64,000 bases of DNA from JACKII01 sp041687435 (GTDB lineage: Bacteria; Pseudomonadota; Alphaproteobacteria; Bin95): positions 1-64,000 of the forward strand of contig JAWLBX010000005.1 of NCBI GenBank assembly GCA_041687435.1, written 5' to 3'. The notes under the pieces are model-generated. The model saw only the letters and a program-made list of their open reading frames with translations. It did not search any database and was not told the origin of the DNA. Positions 17,524 to 26,882 of the stretch are shown piece after piece (position 1 is the stretch's first letter; each line of letters begins with the position of its first letter). The position numbers and the translations under genes are program-made.

Positions 17524-17552
17524 TTGACTTGGCCCCGTGCCCGCTTTAGATG
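17524..17552 (+). promoter_or_regulatory. Candidate promoter for sdhCDAB
   Basis: TTGACT (17524-17529) lies 16-17 bases upstream of TTAGAT/TAGATG (17546-17552), about 70 bases before the sdhC start. The -35 is a 5/6 match; the -10 is weak (3/6). The rest of the 17399-17623 gap is GC-rich with no other clear site. Confidence 0.35.
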
Positions 17553-17623
17553 AAAGACTGATCCAACGCTGCGCCCTGGGCGTAGATTTCCCGTGTATTC
17601 GATCACGCGTAAGAGGGCTTCCA

Positions 17624-18010
17624 ATGGCCAGCGCTGAGCGCCCGCTCTCCCCCCATTTGCAGGTCTACCGGCCGCAATGGACCTCCGTCCTTTCGATTTC
17701 GCATCGCGCCACCGGCATTGTGCTGAGTGTCGGCGCCGTCGTGATGGTGTGGTGGCTCGCCGCCGCCGCCGGTTCGGCTGAAGCTTATGAGAGCTTTGCC
17801 GGGGTCGCGGGGTCGGTCATCGGCCAGCTGTTCCTGTTCGGTTGGACGTTCTGCCTGTTCTATCACCTGATGAACGGTATCCGCCATCTGGTGTGGGACG
17901 CCGGCCATTGCCTGGAGCTGGAGCAGGCGCGCAAGTCCGGCTACCACGCTGTTATCGCCGCGGCCGTGCTGACGGTCGTCAGCTGGATCGCCGCTTACGC
18001 GGCTATGTAA
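17624..18010 (+). CDS. sdhC: Succinate dehydrogenase cytochrome b556 subunit
   Basis: 128 residues, three membrane helices. The family motifs RPLSPHLQVYRP (6-17) and SISHRATG (24-31) are present, and His81 in the FYHLMNGIRHLVWD segment is the expected heme b ligand. It anchors the SdhAB dimer and helps form the ubiquinone site in complex II. The start is ATG 17624, after AAGAGGGC; the longer ORF lacks a site. First gene of sdhCDAB. Confidence 0.95.
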   Translation: MASAERPLSPHLQVYRPQWTSVLSISHRATGIVLSVGAVVMVWWLAAAAGSAEAYESFAGVAGSVIGQLFLFGWTFCLFYHLMNGIRHLVWDAGHCLELEQARKSGYHAVIAAAVLTVVSWIAAYAAM

Positions 18011-18026
18011 GGGGAGAAGAAAAGCC

Positions 18027-18407
18027 ATGTCCCTCCGCTCCCCGCTCGCCGCTGCCCGCGGCCTCGGCTCCGCCAAGTCCGGCACGCATCACTGGTGGGT
18101 GCAGCGTGTCACCGCAGTTGCGCTGGTGCCGCTGACCATCTGGTTCGTCATCGGTCTGATTGCGCACGCTGGCGCTTCCTATGCGGAAGCCCGCGCCTGG
18201 ATCGGCTCGCCGATCTCCGCAACGCTGATGATCTGCCTGATCATTGCCATGTTTCACCACGCGCAGCTGGGCCTGCAAGTGGTGATCGAAGACTATATCC
18301 ACGCCGAACGCTGCAAGATCGCCAGTTTGATGCTGGTCAAGGGCGCCGCCTTTTTCCTGGGCGTGCTTGGCGTGCTCTCCGTTGTCCGTATCGCGTTTGG
18401 AGGCTGA
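18027..18407 (+). CDS. sdhD: Succinate dehydrogenase membrane anchor subunit
   Basis: 126 residues with three membrane segments. The MFHHAQLGLQVVIEDYIH stretch (75-92) holds the heme-side histidines (77, 78) and the Asp-Tyr pair near the quinone pocket typical of SdhD. GGGGAGAAG precedes the ATG. It follows sdhC by 16 bases and precedes sdhA by 5. Confidence 0.94.
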   Translation: MSLRSPLAAARGLGSAKSGTHHWWVQRVTAVALVPLTIWFVIGLIAHAGASYAEARAWIGSPISATLMICLIIAMFHHAQLGLQVVIEDYIHAERCKIASLMLVKGAAFFLGVLGVLSVVRIAFGG

Positions 18408-18412
18408 GCCCC

Positions 18413-20206
18413 GTGACCGAAGCCTATAAAGTTCAGGACCACACCTATGACGTCGTCGTGGTCGGCGGCGGCGGTTCCGGCCTGCGGGCCGTGCTTGGCT
18501 GCGTTCAGGCCGGCCTCAAGACCGCCTGCGTGACCAAGGTGTTTCCGACCCGCTCGCACACTGTCGCGGCCCAGGGCGGCATTGCTGCCTCGCTCGGCAA
18601 TATGAGCGACGATAACTGGCACTGGCACATGTACGACACCGTCAAGGGGTCGGATTGGCTGGGCGACCAGGACGCCATCGAATACATGTGCCGGCAGGCG
18701 GTTCCCTCGGTGATCGAGCTGGAGCATTTCGGCATGCCCTTCAGCCGGACCGAGGAGGGCAAGATCTATCAGCGCCCGTTCGGCGGCCACATGAAGGATT
18801 ACGGCAAATCACCGGCGCAGCGCGCCTGTGCCGCGGCCGACCGCACGGGCCACGCCCTGCTGCACACGCTCTATCAGCAGAGCCTGCGGCACCAGGCCGA
18901 GTTCTTCATCGAATACTTCGCCATCGACCTGATCATGAGCCAGGAAGGCGAATGCCAGGGCGTCGTCGCCTGGAACCTGGACGACGGCACCATTCACCGC
19001 TTCCAGGCGCAGAAGACTATTCTGGCAACCGGCGGCTATGGCCGCAGCTACTTCTCGTGCACCAGCGCCCATACCTGCACCGGCGATGGCAATGGCATGG
19101 TGGCGCGGGCCGGCCTGCCGAACCAGGATATGGAGTTCGTGCAGTTCCACCCGACCGGCATTTTCGGCGCCGGCTGCCTGATTACCGAGGGCGCGCGCGG
19201 CGAGGGCGGCTATCTCACCAATTCCGAGGGTGAGCGCTTCATGGAGCGGTACGCGCCGACCGCGAAGGATTTGGCGAGCCGCGACGTGGTCAGCCGCTCC
19301 ATGACCGTGGAAATCCTGGAGGGCCGCGGCGTCGGCCCGAATAACGATCACATTTTGCTGCACCTGGAGCATTTGGGTGCGGATGTTCTCAACCTGCGCC
19401 TGCCGGGCATTACCGAGACCGCGCGCATCTTCGCCGGCGTCGACGCCACGAAGGAGCCGATCCCGGTGCTGCCGACCGTGCACTACAACATGGGCGGCAT
19501 CCCGACCAATTATGACGGTGAGGTGCTGCGCCCGACCGCGGACAATCCGGACGCGACCGTGCCGGGCCTGATGGCAGTGGGTGAGTGCGCCAGCGTTTCG
19601 GTGCATGGCGCGAACCGCCTGGGCTGCAACTCACTGCTGGACCTCGTCGTGTTTGGCCGCGCGGCCGGCCTGCACTGCGCCGAAACCGTGACCGCCGGCG
19701 CCACGCAGAAGCCGTTGCCGGCGGATGCGAGCGAGAAGGCGCTGGGCCGTCTCGACAAGTTCCGCCATGCCCAGGGCGCGACCCTGACGGCGGAGATCCG
19801 CGATACCATGCAGCGCTCCATGCAGTTGCATGCTGCCGTGTTCCGCGAGCAGAACTCGCTGGAGGAGGGCTGCCGCAAGATGGAGCAATCCGCCGGCGCG
19901 ATGGAGGATATCCGGGTCAACGACCGGTCGATGATCTGGAACTCGGACCTGGTGGAGGCGCTGGAACTCGACAACCTGATGGCCTGCGCCCAGGTCACCA
20001 TGGTTTCGGCGGAGGCGCGCAAGGAAAGCCGCGGTGCGCATGCGCGCGATGACATTCCGGATCGCAACGACGAGGAATGGATGAAGCACACGCTCGCTTG
20101 GTATTCCGAGGACCGCCGCGTGTCGCTGACCTACCGCCCGGTGCATAACTTCACCCTGCACCCGGACGAGGTGGAATACATCGCGCCGCAGGTGCGTGTG
20201 TACTGA
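18413..20206 (+). CDS. sdhA: Succinate dehydrogenase flavoprotein subunit
   Basis: 597 residues. The dinucleotide motif VVVGGGGSGL (15-24), the covalent-FAD His49 in SHTVAAQGGIAAS, the QFHPTGI active-site histidine region and the GARGEGGYL stretch are all intact. It oxidises succinate to fumarate in the TCA cycle, passing electrons to SdhB. The start is GTG at 18413 behind GGAGG; the open frame runs far upstream through sdhD but the family N-terminus fits this start. Confidence 0.97.
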   Translation: MTEAYKVQDHTYDVVVVGGGGSGLRAVLGCVQAGLKTACVTKVFPTRSHTVAAQGGIAASLGNMSDDNWHWHMYDTVKGSDWLGDQDAIEYMCRQAVPSVIELEHFGMPFSRTEEGKIYQRPFGGHMKDYGKSPAQRACAAADRTGHALLHTLYQQSLRHQAEFFIEYFAIDLIMSQEGECQGVVAWNLDDGTIHRFQAQKTILATGGYGRSYFSCTSAHTCTGDGNGMVARAGLPNQDMEFVQFHPTGIFGAGCLITEGARGEGGYLTNSEGERFMERYAPTAKDLASRDVVSRSMTVEILEGRGVGPNNDHILLHLEHLGADVLNLRLPGITETARIFAGVDATKEPIPVLPTVHYNMGGIPTNYDGEVLRPTADNPDATVPGLMAVGECASVSVHGANRLGCNSLLDLVVFGRAAGLHCAETVTAGATQKPLPADASEKALGRLDKFRHAQGATLTAEIRDTMQRSMQLHAAVFREQNSLEEGCRKMEQSAGAMEDIRVNDRSMIWNSDLVEALELDNLMACAQVTMVSAEARKESRGAHARDDIPDRNDEEWMKHTLAWYSEDRRVSLTYRPVHNFTLHPDEVEYIAPQVRVY

Positions 20207-20246
20207 CCGGCTTTCTGATCCCCCGAGGCTGCTAGAGACCTGACCC

Positions 20247-21026
20247 ATGGCTGAATTTTCGCTGCCGAAGAACTCCCAGATCAAGCCGGGCAAGAAGCAC
20301 GCGCCGGCCACTCCGCCGAAGAATGCGCGGACGTTCAAAATCTACCGCTGGTCGCCGGATGACGACCAGAACCCGCACATCGACGAATATGTCATCGACA
20401 TGGACGAATGCGGGCCGATGGTTCTGGACGCGCTGATCAAGATCAAGAACGAGATCGACTCGACCCTGACCTTCCGCCGGTCCTGCCGGGAGGGTATTTG
20501 CGGCTCGTGCGCCATGAACATCGACGGCACCAACACGCTGGCCTGTACCAAGGCCATCGACGAGGTGAAGGGTGATGTTGCGGTCTATCCGCTGCCGCAC
20601 ATGCCGGTGGTAAAAGATCTGGTTCCGGACCTGAAGCACGCCTACGCCCAGCTTGCCAGCATCGAGCCCTGGCTCAAGACCGAAACGCCGCCGCCGCACC
20701 GCGAGCGCCTGCAAACGGTCGAGGAGCGGGATAAGCTGGATGGACTCTGGGAGTGTATTCTGTGCTTCTGCTGCACCACCGCCTGCCCCAGCTATTGGTG
20801 GAACAGCGACCGCTATCTGGGCCCCGCGGTGCTGCTGCAATCCTACCGCTGGCTTGCCGACAGCCGCGACGAGGCGACCGGCGAACGCCTGGACGACCTG
20901 GAAGACCCGTTCCGCCTGTACCGCTGCCACACGATCATGAACTGCACCAACACCTGCCCGAAAGGCCTGAATCCGGCCAAGGCGATTGCCGAGACCAAGA
21001 AGATGATGGTCGCCCGGCAGGGGTAG
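20247..21026 (+). CDS. sdhB: Succinate dehydrogenase iron-sulfur subunit
   Basis: 259 residues. The N-terminal 2Fe-2S ligands are in CREGICGSC with a later TLAC, and the C-terminal 4Fe-4S and 3Fe-4S ligands are in CILCFCCTTACP and CHTIMNCTNTCPKG. It carries electrons from SdhA to quinone. Last gene of the operon, followed by a terminator at 21046. Confidence 0.97.
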   Translation: MAEFSLPKNSQIKPGKKHAPATPPKNARTFKIYRWSPDDDQNPHIDEYVIDMDECGPMVLDALIKIKNEIDSTLTFRRSCREGICGSCAMNIDGTNTLACTKAIDEVKGDVAVYPLPHMPVVKDLVPDLKHAYAQLASIEPWLKTETPPPHRERLQTVEERDKLDGLWECILCFCCTTACPSYWWNSDRYLGPAVLLQSYRWLADSRDEATGERLDDLEDPFRLYRCHTIMNCTNTCPKGLNPAKAIAETKKMMVARQG

Positions 21027-21045
21027 GCTATCTGGCTCGACACGG

Positions 21046-21080
21046 AAAACCCCGGCAGGCTCGCGCTTGCCAGGGTTTTT
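21046..21080 (+). terminator. Terminator of sdhCDAB
   Basis: A 12-position stem (21046-21057 with 21068-21079, one C/A mismatch), 10-base loop and a TTTTT end, 20 bases after the sdhB stop. The A-run on the 5' side means it could also act on the opposing SDR transcript. Confidence 0.8.
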
Positions 21081-21150
21081 GTTGGTGCGGTGCGGTCGCC
21101 ATTGGCCGCCTGCCGGGGCGGCGGAGGATTGTCCCCGCCGCCGTTTGACG

Positions 21151-22065
21151 TCAGATCGGATCCCAGTTGTAGTATTCGCCGGTGCCTTCCAGGCCGTAAA
21201 GTTCGTTGCGCAATGCCGGTTCGACCATAGCGGCGAGGGATTCGTGGTCCCATCCGCCCTGGCGGTGAATGGTCTTGACCGGGCGCGGCTGGCTCATCAG
21301 GTAGATTTCACCGCCGCGCACGCCGAACACATTACCGGAAATCTTGGCGGACGCCTCGCTGCACAGATAGGTCACGACAGGCGCCACATGTTCCGGCTTG
21401 GCATTCTCGCGGAACTTCTCGAACGCTGCCGCCTGCTCGTCCGACTTGATCGGGATCGACTCGATCATGCGGGTCCAGGCGAAGGGGGCAACGCAGTTGG
21501 AGCGGATGTTCTTGATCGCGCCCTCCATCGCCAGAATGCGGCTGAGGCCGACAATGCCCATCTTGGCCGCGCCATAGTTGGCCTGCCCGATCTGCCCAAC
21601 CAGGCCGCTGGTGGAGGTGAAGTGGACGAACGCCCCGGATTCCTGCTCGCGCATCGGCTCGACCGCGGCGCGGGAGACGTTGAAGCAGCCGTTCAGGTGC
21701 ACGTCGATTACGGCCTTCCAGTCGCTTTCGGACATCTTGTGCAACATGCCATCGCGCAGGATGCCGGCGACGTTCACGACGGCGTCGATCCGGCCGAACT
21801 TGTCGATGGCTGTGTCGACCATGCGGCGGGCGCCGTCCCAGTCGGCCACGCTGTCGACATTGGCCGCGGCCTGGCCGCCCATCGCCTCGATCTCGTTCAC
21901 GACCTGCTGCGCCGGCGCCAGGTCATCGCCTTCGCCGGTCAGCGAGCCGCCCAGATCGTTGACGACGACCTTGGCGCCGGCCTTGGCCATGTCCAGGGCG
22001 ATGGCGCGGCCGATGCCACGCCCGGCGCCGGTGACCAGCGCCACTTTGCCATCCATCAAACCCAT
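21151..22065 (-). CDS. SDR family oxidoreductase (MFE-2/hydroxyacyl-CoA type)
   Basis: 304 residues. NAD-binding VTGAGRGIG at 11-19, catalytic Ser151-153, Tyr164 and Lys168 (YGAAK). The extended C-terminus (about 255-304, with GGWDHESLAAMVEP) is beyond the usual 250-residue FabG length and resembles the dehydrogenase part of peroxisomal-type multifunctional enzyme 2, suggesting a 3-hydroxyacyl-CoA or steroid-like substrate. ATG at 22065 is taken; a downstream ATG (22056) is possible. Divergent from the propionyl-CoA synthetase; the 246-base gap between them holds no clear site. Confidence 0.88.
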   Translation of the reverse strand: MGLMDGKVALVTGAGRGIGRAIALDMAKAGAKVVVNDLGGSLTGEGDDLAPAQQVVNEIEAMGGQAAANVDSVADWDGARRMVDTAIDKFGRIDAVVNVAGILRDGMLHKMSESDWKAVIDVHLNGCFNVSRAAVEPMREQESGAFVHFTSTSGLVGQIGQANYGAAKMGIVGLSRILAMEGAIKNIRSNCVAPFAWTRMIESIPIKSDEQAAAFEKFRENAKPEHVAPVVTYLCSEASAKISGNVFGVRGGEIYLMSQPRPVKTIHRQGGWDHESLAAMVEPALRNELYGLEGTGEYYNWDPI

Positions 22066-22311
22066 ATGCTTTGAACCCCGTGGTTTCTTCCGGTTGCGGT
22101 ACGGGCCCGGCGCCGAACGGCGGCTAGCCGGCCCGCGGGCGAGAGTGCCCGTTGATCCTCGTCACTAGCAGGCGCCCGCCGGCCTGTCACGCAGGCGCTT
22201 GGAGGGAGTGCTGCCGAATTGTGACCGCGTCGCGGCTTGTCACCTGCCTGCCGGGCCCCTAAACACAAGGGATAAGAACGCCCAACCGATGCGCAAGAGG
22301 ACATCTGGACG

Positions 22312-24216
22312 ATGACCGGACGTTACGCCGAAATGCATGCCCGCTCTCTGGCCGACCCCAACGGCTTTTGGGGAGAGGCCGCGAAGGCGGTTCACTGGTT
22401 CAAAGAGCCGGAATTCATCCTCGATGACCGCGACCCGAAGCGCCCGCGCTGGTTCACAGGCGGCGAAACCAATGCCTGCTACAACGCGCTGGACCGGCAC
22501 GTGGAAAGCGGCCGTGGCGAGCAGGCCGCGATCATCTACGACAGCCCGGTGACGGACACGATCCGCTCCTACTCTTTCCGCGAATTGCGCGACCAGACCG
22601 CGAAGTTCGCCGGCGTGTTGCGCAAGCTGGGCGTTGGCTATGGCGACCGCGTCATCATCTACATGCCGATGGTGCCGGAAGCGGTCGTGGCGATGTATGC
22701 CTGCGCCCGTATCGGCGCGATCCACTCGGTCGTGTTCGGGGGGTTCGCCTCCAACGAGCTGGCGGTGCGGATCGACGATTGCCAGGCCAAGGTGGTGGTC
22801 ACCGCTTCCTGCGGGATCGAGCCGAACCGCATTGTCGAATACAAGCCGCTGCTGGATGGCGCCTTCGAACTTGCCAAGAACAAGCCTAGCCACGCCATCG
22901 TCGTGCAGCGCCCGCAATGCGAGGCCAGCATGGTGGAAGGGCGCGACATCGACTGGAACGACGCCATGGCGTCAGCGGAGCCAGTGGAGTGCGTGCCGGT
23001 CAAGGCGACGGACCCGCATTATATCCTTTACACCAGCGGCACCACCGGCCTGCCCAAGGGCGTCGTGCGCGACACCGGCGGCCATATCGTGGCGTTGCAA
23101 TGGTCGATGAAGCACATCTACGGCGTGGAACCGGGGGAGGTGTACTGGGCCGCCAGCGATATCGGCTGGGTGGTCGGCCATTCCTACATTGTCTACGCGC
23201 CACTGTTCGCCGGCAATACCGCCATCCTGTTCGAGGGCAAGCCGGTCGGCACGCCGGATGCGGGCGTCTATTGGCGGGTCATCAGCCAGCACAACGTCAA
23301 GGCCCTGTTCACGGCCCCGACCGCGTTCCGTGCCATCCGCGGTGCCGACCCTGATGGCAAGCTCTTGAAACAGTATGATCTTTCCAACTTTCGCACCCTG
23401 TTCCTGGCGGGCGAGCGCTCGGACCCGGATACGATCAAGTGGGCGGAACAACAGTTGCAGGTGCCGGTGATCGACCACTGGTGGCAGACGGAAACGGGCT
23501 GGTCCATCGCGGCCAACTATGCCGGGGTCGAACTGCTGCCGATCAAGTATGGCTCGCCCAGCAAGCCGGCGCCCGGTTGGGATCTGCGTGTTCTGGGCGA
23601 GGATGGGCATGAACTGCCACCCGGCCAGATCGGTGCGCTGGTGGCCAAGCTGCCGATGCCGCCATCCAGTTTCCCGACCCTGTGGAACGCTGACGACCGC
23701 TACCATAATTCCTACTTTGCCCACTTCCCCGGCTACTACGAGACGGCGGACGCCGGCTATATCGACGAGGATGGCTATGTCTTCGTGATGGCGCGCACCG
23801 ACGATATCATCAATGTGGCCGGCCACCGCCTGTCCACCGGCGCGATCGAGGAGGTGCTGTCGGCGCACGATGCAGTGGCGGAATGCGCCGTCATCGGCGT
23901 GGCGGACCCGTTGAAGGGCCAGATTCCGGTCGGCTTTCTGGTGTTGAAATCCGGCATCAACCGGCCGGAGGAGGAGATCAGGGCCGAGGTTGTCAAGATG
24001 GTGCGCGACAAGATCGGTCCGGTCGCGGCATTCAAGGATGCCGCCGTGGTTGAACGTCTGCCCAAGACCCGGTCCGGCAAGATCCTGCGCGGCACGATGC
24101 AGAAGATCGCCGATGCGGAAATCTGGAAGATGCCGGCCACGATCGACGATCCGGAAATTCTGGCGGAAATCGAGCAGGCGCTGAAAGCTGTCGGCTATGC
24201 CCGCAAGGGCGACTGA
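22312..24216 (+). CDS. prpE: Propionate--CoA ligase
   Basis: 634 residues of the acetyl/propionyl-CoA synthetase family. Adenylation motif YTSGTTGLPKGVVRD (about 238-252), DHWWQTETGW, and the C-terminal PKTRSGKILRG with the acetylation-prone Lys590 are intact. It activates propionate (or acetate) with ATP and CoA. The PrpE-like N-terminus (GFWGEAAKAVHWFKEPE) favours propionate. GAGGA precedes the ATG; a strong terminator follows. It is monocistronic. Confidence 0.92.
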   Translation: MTGRYAEMHARSLADPNGFWGEAAKAVHWFKEPEFILDDRDPKRPRWFTGGETNACYNALDRHVESGRGEQAAIIYDSPVTDTIRSYSFRELRDQTAKFAGVLRKLGVGYGDRVIIYMPMVPEAVVAMYACARIGAIHSVVFGGFASNELAVRIDDCQAKVVVTASCGIEPNRIVEYKPLLDGAFELAKNKPSHAIVVQRPQCEASMVEGRDIDWNDAMASAEPVECVPVKATDPHYILYTSGTTGLPKGVVRDTGGHIVALQWSMKHIYGVEPGEVYWAASDIGWVVGHSYIVYAPLFAGNTAILFEGKPVGTPDAGVYWRVISQHNVKALFTAPTAFRAIRGADPDGKLLKQYDLSNFRTLFLAGERSDPDTIKWAEQQLQVPVIDHWWQTETGWSIAANYAGVELLPIKYGSPSKPAPGWDLRVLGEDGHELPPGQIGALVAKLPMPPSSFPTLWNADDRYHNSYFAHFPGYYETADAGYIDEDGYVFVMARTDDIINVAGHRLSTGAIEEVLSAHDAVAECAVIGVADPLKGQIPVGFLVLKSGINRPEEEIRAEVVKMVRDKIGPVAAFKDAAVVERLPKTRSGKILRGTMQKIADAEIWKMPATIDDPEILAEIEQALKAVGYARKGD

Positions 24217-24247
24217 TCGCGCTGCACCCTCCGCTGGCGAGACCGCG

Positions 24248-24276
24248 AAAGGCTGCCCGGAAAGGGCAGCCTTTTT
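24248..24276 (+). terminator. Terminator of prpE
   Basis: Perfect 11-bp stem AAAGGCTGCCC / GGGCAGCCTTT (24248-24258 with 24264-24274), five-base loop GGAAA, and a T-run to 24276, 31 bases after the prpE stop. Confidence 0.92.
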
Positions 24277-24337
24277 GCGTTGCAGCATCGAGGCTTATAT
24301 GGCCGAGGACCAGACGCGTCTGTGATTCGGAGGATTA

Positions 24338-24355
24338 TTGCAAGACTTGCAAGAT
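24338..24355 (+). promoter_or_regulatory. Tandem 9-mer in an AT-rich leader
   Basis: TTGCAAGAC and TTGCAAGAT lie back to back (24338-24355), with a palindromic CTTGCAAG across the junction. They are in the unusually AT-rich gap 24277-24507 upstream of a small membrane protein gene. TATTAT follows at 24364. This may be an operator or promoter region; no known regulator site is matched. Confidence 0.35.
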
Positions 24356-24507
24356 TTTATGAATATTATGCAAAAATCTAGATAATTTGAACTATGACAA
24401 CCTGATCAATGCAAAAATGGCATGGGCGCCATTCCAAAACAGCGCTTATTCGCGGGTGCAGCATAGCCTATCTCTGGGGTGCAACATCATTCAGGAGAGA
24501 TATTCCA

Positions 24508-24672
24508 ATGCAAATTCCCGCCGACCAGTTCGCCACCCAGTTCACCACACAGTCTGTCAGCTTCCCGCGGGCCCGCCGGGTTGCTTCCGCCGTCACTGGC
24601 GTAGTGATCTTTGCGCTGCTCGCCGCCTTCATCTTTTTCAGCACCGATGAAACCCGCGCCCTGATCGGGTAA
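24508..24672 (+). CDS. Small single-span membrane protein
   Basis: 54 residues starting MQIPADQF, with an AGGAGAGA ribosome site eight bases upstream. Residues 27-46 (AVTGVVIFALLAAFIFF) are a clear membrane helix preceded by Arg-rich RARR, giving an N-in orientation. No family is recognised. It stands alone between the prpE terminator and aroC, with its own AT-rich 230-base upstream region, which suggests dedicated regulation. Confidence 0.65.
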   Translation: MQIPADQFATQFTTQSVSFPRARRVASAVTGVVIFALLAAFIFFSTDETRALIG

Positions 24673-24743
24673 TCTGGCAACCGTCTCAACCCCGGGCTTT
24701 TGTGCGTCGCCTGGTCCTCTCGGGGATCGGGCGATTGCCTTGT

Positions 24744-25841
24744 TCAGCGCCAGGTTTCGCCGACCTGGCCGCGGTGGCGCAGCAGGTGATCGGCCAGGAC
24801 GATGGCCAGCATGGCCTCGCCCACCGGCACCGCGCGGATGCCGACGCAGGGATCGTGCCGGCCCTTGGTACGCACCTCAACCGGCTCGCCTGTAACCGTG
24901 ACGCTGGGCTGCGCGATCAGCAGTGAGCTGGTCGGCTTCACAGCAAAGCGGGCGATGATCGGCTGGCCAGTGGAAATGCCGCCCAGCACACCGCCTGCAT
25001 GATTGGTTTCGAACCGAGGCACCGGGCCGTTGCCCGGATACATGCGGTCGTGCGCATCTTCGCCCCGCATGGCGGCAGCGGCAAACCCGTCGCCGATTTC
25101 CACACCCTTCACGGCGTTAATGGTCATCAGTGCGGCTGCCAGGTCGCTGTCGAGCTTGCCATAGATGGGCTCGCCCAGGCCCGGCGGGACGCCCTCGGCC
25201 ATCACTTCGATCACCGCACCGAGCGAAGACCCGGCCTTGCGCGCCGCGTCCAGGTTTTCGGCCCAGCGCGCGGCAGCGCCAGCGTCCGGGCAGAAAAACG
25301 GGTTCCGGTCCACCTCCGCCCAATCCCAGGCGCTGCAATCCACGGCATCGCCGCCCATGGCGGTGAGCGCGCCGCGAATCCGACAGCTATCGCCCAATAC
25401 GCTTTTCAGCACCGCTTCGGCCACCGCACCAGCGGCAACACGCATCGCCGTTTCGCGGGCGGACGAGCGGCCGCCGCCGCGGTAGTCGCGGATGCCATAT
25501 TTCGCTTGGTAGGCATAATCGGCATGGCCGGGGCGATAGCGGTCCAGAATCTCCCCATAATCGCGGCTGCGCTGATCGGTGTTCTCGATCAGCATGCCAA
25601 TGGAGGTGCCGGTGGTCACCCCTTCGAACACGCCGGAGAGGATCTTGATCCGGTCCGGTTCCTGGCGCTGGGTGGTGTAGCGGCTCGTCCCCGGCCGCCG
25701 CCGGTCGAGCCGTTCCTGCACCTGCGCTTCCGTCAGCGGTATGCGGGGCGGTACGCCATCCACGACGACGCCGATTGCAGGGCCGTGGCTTTCGCCCCAG
25801 GTGGTGAAGCGGAAGCTGTGACCGAAGCAGTTGAAGCTCAT
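24744..25841 (-). CDS. aroC: Chorismate synthase
   Basis: 365 residues. It converts EPSP to chorismate using reduced FMN, the last shared step of aromatic amino acid synthesis. The three family signatures are present: GESHGPAIGVVVDG near 16-29, YRGGGRSSARETA near 119-131, and the C-terminal RHDPCVGIRAVPVGEAM. It sits 36 bases downstream of fabI in the same direction, a pairing common in alphaproteobacteria. Confidence 0.97.
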   Translation of the reverse strand: MSFNCFGHSFRFTTWGESHGPAIGVVVDGVPPRIPLTEAQVQERLDRRRPGTSRYTTQRQEPDRIKILSGVFEGVTTGTSIGMLIENTDQRSRDYGEILDRYRPGHADYAYQAKYGIRDYRGGGRSSARETAMRVAAGAVAEAVLKSVLGDSCRIRGALTAMGGDAVDCSAWDWAEVDRNPFFCPDAGAAARWAENLDAARKAGSSLGAVIEVMAEGVPPGLGEPIYGKLDSDLAAALMTINAVKGVEIGDGFAAAAMRGEDAHDRMYPGNGPVPRFETNHAGGVLGGISTGQPIIARFAVKPTSSLLIAQPSVTVTGEPVEVRTKGRHDPCVGIRAVPVGEAMLAIVLADHLLRHRGQVGETWR

Positions 25842-25877
25842 GCAGGTGGACCCAATGCGGCGCGTGCGGCCGTGCCG

Positions 25878-26714
25878 TTATTTATCTTTGAAAGTGCCGA
25901 GGAGTTCGGCGGTATCCTGTGCGCGGTGCGGGTTCATCATGCCGACGACATGATAGCCGCAATCGACATGATGCGTCTCGCCCGTGACGCCGGAACCCAG
26001 TTCGCTCAGCAGGTAGAGCGCGCTGCCGCCCACATCCTCCGGCGTGACGTTGCGCTCCATCGGCGAATTGAACTCGTTCCACTTCAGAATGTAGCGGAAA
26101 TCGCCAATGCCGGAGGCGGCCAGTGTGCGTGCGGGGCCGGCGGAAATGGCGTTGACGCGGATGCCGTCGGCGCCAAGGTCGGCAGCGAGATAGCGCACAC
26201 TGGCTTCCAGCGCCGCCTTGGCTACGCCCATGACGTTGTAATGCGGCATTACCCGCTCTGCCCCGTAATAGGTCAGCGTCACCAGTGCGCCGCCCTCCGT
26301 CATCAGCGCGCTGGCGCGCCGCGCCACGTCTGTGAAGGAAAAGCAGGATATATCCATAGTCATCAGGAAATTCTCGCGGGTCGTATCCGCATAGCGGCCC
26401 TTGAGCTGATCCTTGTCGCTGAACGCTATGGCATGGACGACGAAGTCCAGCCCGCCCCAGGTTTCCTCAACGGTGGCGAACAGCCGGTCCAGGCTGCCGC
26501 TGTCGGTGACATCGGCCGGGAACAGCAACGAACTGCCGAGTGATTCGGCCAGCGGTCGCACGCGCTTTTCCAGCGCCTCCCCCTGATAGGTAAAGGCGAG
26601 CGTGGCCCCATGGGCGGCCAGCGTCTGGGCAATACCCCAGGCAAGCGAGCGGTCGTTGGCGACACCCATGATCAGCCCGCGTTTACCGGCCATGAGGTTC
26701 GACTTCAGTTCCAT
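25878..26714 (-). CDS. fabI: Enoyl-[acyl-carrier-protein] reductase (NADH)
   Basis: 278 residues of the FabI type. The modified nucleotide motif GVANDRSLAWGIA (17-29) and the Tyr-x6-Lys active site (Tyr159, Lys166) with the upstream Tyr149 distinguish it from ordinary SDRs. It reduces the enoyl-ACP double bond in the last step of each fatty-acid elongation cycle. ATG 26714 follows AGGAGT; the eight-residue longer start lacks one. Upstream of aroC, probably an operon. Confidence 0.95.
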   Translation of the reverse strand: MELKSNLMAGKRGLIMGVANDRSLAWGIAQTLAAHGATLAFTYQGEALEKRVRPLAESLGSSLLFPADVTDSGSLDRLFATVEETWGGLDFVVHAIAFSDKDQLKGRYADTTRENFLMTMDISCFSFTDVARRASALMTEGGALVTLTYYGAERVMPHYNVMGVAKAALEASVRYLAADLGADGIRVNAISAGPARTLAASGIGDFRYILKWNEFNSPMERNVTPEDVGGSALYLLSELGSGVTGETHHVDCGYHVVGMMNPHRAQDTAELLGTFKDK

Positions 26715-26882
26715 CGTAACTCCTACGGCTTCCGCCAACAGGCAAGGACAACGCCGGACGGCCGGCTGGGGGTTGGCCTTCCGTCATTCCCCCAATACAC
26801 ATAAGGGCTGGCTGAAGGCAGGCTGCCCGAGCTTTGCCCCGGTCAATACTCCTGTTTATGCGGCAGCATGGAGAGAGACGCA

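Noticed and set aside
24999..26543. 514-codon plus-strand ORF
   Set aside because: Antisense to both aroC and fabI, which are unambiguous.
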